NCBI RefSeq assembly: GCF_900566075.1
Contig: NZ_UPHU01000001.1
Span: 4,960,325 to 5,024,324 of the forward strand
Direction of reading: 5' to 3'
DNA: 64,000 nt
From: Mycobacterium pseudokansasii
GTDB taxonomy: Bacteria; Actinomycetota; Actinomycetes; Mycobacteriales; Mycobacteriaceae
Below the pieces are notes generated by a model. That model made no database searches and had not been told where the DNA came from. It was given only the letters and a program-made list of their open reading frames with translations. Positions within the stretch are counted from its first letter, which is position 1. The number at the start of each line of letters is the position of its first letter. The position numbers and the translations under genes are program-made. Below, piece after piece: positions 63,900-64,000 of this stretch.

Positions 63900-64000
63900 T
63901 GCTCCGCCTTGCCTAGCGTTACCTGCACGGTGCGGCTGCCACCCGAGGGGTCTTGGAAGGTCAGCGCCACCTTGTCGCCTGGCGCCTTGGATCGCACCGC
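63896..64000 (-). CDS. pepD: C-terminal end of HtrA-like serine protease PepD, 5' part outside window
   Basis: Only the last 34 residues are visible, reading VALTFQDPSGGSRTVQVTLG and ending KAEQ. This is the closing strand region of a PDZ domain as found in HtrA-family proteases. The position before moaB2 matches Rv0983 (pepD) in M. tuberculosis. The catalytic domain is beyond the window. The stop TGA overlaps the moaB2 start. Confidence 0.82.
   Translation of the reverse strand, partial: AVRSKAPGDKVALTFQDPSGGSRTVQVTLGKAEQ

Overview
The window is high-GC actinobacterial DNA from a Mycobacterium, most likely a slow-growing non-tuberculous species. The reasons are a PPE protein of the SVP type, DUF732 and DUF5642 secreted proteins, a Tat-dependent phospholipase C, and a gene order that follows the M. 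tuberculosis segment Rv1007c to Rv0983 (recalled, not searched). The species cannot be named from the sequence alone.

Conserved backbone, left part (1-21030): the 3' part of metG, an Rv1006-like lipoprotein, pabB, an Rv1004c-like secreted repeat protein, rsmI, the protein O-mannosyltransferase pmt, arcA, an AlkB-like dioxygenase, two DUF5642 proteins and a cyclic-nucleotide-regulated lysine acetyltransferase (Rv0998 type). Accessory genes lie between these: a 60-bp tandem repeat on the metG stop codon, a single-PAS protein, two TetR regulators, a GAF-GGDEF-EAL c-di-GMP protein, and an ECF41-type sigma factor with its partner flavoprotein behind a promoter that matches the ECF41 consensus.

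Accessory island (about 21100-56500): where the M. tuberculosis map as recalled is short, this genome has about 35 kb ending at a tRNA-Ala gene. It carries a methyltransferase, a phospholipase C, an intact IS1380-family element with exact ends and a 5-bp target duplication, a TetR/diiron-protein operon, and a complete-looking Wzx/Wzy polysaccharide cluster. That cluster contains a PPE gene placed 8 bp upstream of a WecG/TagA glycosyltransferase, a WbaP-like initiating transferase, a Wzx flippase, an acyltransferase, five GT domains in four proteins, a NodB deacetylase, several SAM methyltransferases (two FkbM type), a BcsB-like envelope protein, a secreted adenosine-deaminase lipoprotein, a Wzy/WaaL polymerase and a Wzz/BY-kinase-like protein with a degenerate P-loop. 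Two decayed transposase fragments (IS1380 and IS256 types) lie in the middle.

Conserved backbone, right part (56501-64000): tRNA-Ala(CGC), a GlpR/SepX-like membrane protein, rimJ-like, a MoeA-like (Glp) protein with altered active-site motifs, galU, 5-formyltetrahydrofolate cyclo-ligase, an FmdB-type zinc-ribbon protein behind a clear CIRCE element, a SAF-domain protein, mscL, moaB2 and the last codons of pepD.

Likely interplay: the Wzx/Wzy genes together specify a lipid-linked, polymerised, decorated surface glycan. Precursor supply (galU) and c-di-GMP signalling lie in the same window but are not demonstrably linked to it. Several perfect palindromes next to regulator or operon starts are good operator candidates.
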